The position numbers and the translations under genes were made by a program. Positions 5,400-5,823 of a stretch of DNA of 5,823 nucleotides are shown here, piece by piece; the first letter of the stretch is position 1, and every line of letters begins with the position of its first letter. The notes beneath the pieces are model-generated. The model did not search any database, was not told the origin of the DNA, and worked only from the letters and a program-made list of their open reading frames with translations. The DNA comes from Clostridiales bacterium (GTDB lineage: Bacteria; Bacillota; Clostridia; Oscillospirales; Butyricicoccaceae). The stretch is taken from positions 7,794 to 13,616 of the forward strand of contig JAHZHY010000222.1 in assembly GCA_019420045.1 (NCBI GenBank), written 5' to 3'.

Positions 5400-5823
5400 C
5401 AAAGCACATCCTGCCGGTGTTCATTCCCCATGTGGGCTGTCCCCACCAGTGCGTGTTCTGCGACCAAAAGGCCATCACCGGGCAGAAAGCCCCCACTGGC
5501 CGGGAAGTGGAGCGTATCTTAAAGGAGGGGCTCCGCTTGGGGAAGAACCCCCAGATCGCCTTTTATGGAGGCAGCTTCACCGCCATACCCGCCGCCTTAC
5601 AGGAAGAGTACCTGGAGGCGGCTTTTCCATATGTGCAGCAGGGGCAGGCCCAGGGGGTGCGGGTGTCCACCCGGCCCGACTGCATCACAGAGGAAGGGCT
5701 GGCTCTTTTGAAAAAATACGGCGTCCAGACCATCGAGCTGGGGGCCCAGTCCATGGACGATGAAGTGCTGCGTCTTTCCGGCCGGGGCCACCGGGCGGAG
5801 GACACGGTGCAGGCAGCCCGCCT
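5396..5823 (+). CDS. Radical SAM protein, short Elp3-like (COG1243-type), 3'-truncated by the window edge
   Basis: This frame is open from a GTG at 5396 to the right edge (142 codons plus two bases) and has no early ATG. The N-terminus MTKHILPVFIPHVGCPHQC carries a CxxxCxxC cluster motif (Cys15, Cys19, Cys22) that binds a 4Fe-4S cluster and generates a radical from S-adenosylmethionine. Further landmarks are FYGGSFTAIP (56-65, GGS in place of the GGE motif), STRPDCI (91-97), ELGAQSMDDEVL (114-125) and GRGH (129-132). These match the short bacterial proteins often labelled 'elongator complex protein 3', which lie between rnc and smc in many Clostridia; their substrate is, to my knowledge, not established. 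The GTG overlaps the rnc stop (GTGA). The best upstream ribosome site, GGAG at 5381-5384, is weak and 11 bases away, so translation probably depends on rnc. HemW-like proteins are a less likely alternative. Confidence 0.9.
   Translation, partial: MTKHILPVFIPHVGCPHQCVFCDQKAITGQKAPTGREVERILKEGLRLGKNPQIAFYGGSFTAIPAALQEEYLEAAFPYVQQGQAQGVRVSTRPDCITEEGLALLKKYGVQTIELGAQSMDDEVLRLSGRGHRAEDTVQAAR

Noticed and set aside
4368..5402. A 344-codon minus-strand open frame opposite acpP and rnc
   Set aside because: It covers two well-supported genes and the gap between them on the other strand, and no family signature is visible.
5449..5763. A 104-codon plus-strand open frame near the right edge
   Set aside because: It overlaps the radical SAM gene in another frame. 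The radical SAM frame holds the CxxxCxxC cluster and other conserved motifs; this one has none.

Overview
The window is a compact stretch of housekeeping genes, all on the + strand, with no sign of mobile DNA, CRISPR, rRNA or tRNA. Six protein genes fill almost all of it: topA (5' end missing), trmFO, plsX, acpP, rnc, and the first part of a radical SAM gene that runs off the right edge. The protein families, strong GGAGG-type ribosome binding sites, GC-rich third codon positions and the plsX-acpP-rnc order all suggest a fairly GC-rich Clostridia (Firmicutes), probably from the Oscillospiraceae/Ruminococcaceae group. That placement is an inference from gene content and style, not from a database match.

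Layout. Positions 1-1922 encode the back two thirds of DNA topoisomerase I: active-site tyrosine, three Cys4 zinc ribbons and a 102-residue Lys/Glu-rich tail with repeats. trmFO (tRNA m5U54 methylation) starts inside the topA stop codon (ATGA overlap), and plsX (phospholipid synthesis) starts inside the trmFO stop codon in the same way. A 128-bp gap then holds a near-consensus extended -10 promoter and a GC-rich hairpin, followed by acpP (acyl carrier protein) behind a strong Shine-Dalgarno. An 81-bp gap with a second, imperfect hairpin leads to rnc (RNase III). The last gene, a radical SAM protein, starts at a GTG that overlaps the rnc stop codon (GTGA).

How the genes fit together. topA-trmFO-plsX look translationally coupled and probably share one transcript. 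acpP can also be transcribed from its own promoter, which suits a protein needed in large excess over PlsX. PlsX and AcpP work directly together: PlsX turns acyl-ACP into acyl-phosphate for membrane lipid synthesis. rnc and the radical SAM gene follow on the same transcript. In many Firmicutes smc and ftsY come next, but they are outside this window.

I see no convincing new multi-gene system. The points most worth a second look are the hairpin just upstream of rnc, a possible RNase III self-regulation site; the promoter and 5' hairpin of acpP; the histone-like repeat tail of TopA; the altered helix II-III region of the ACP; and the little-characterised radical SAM protein.
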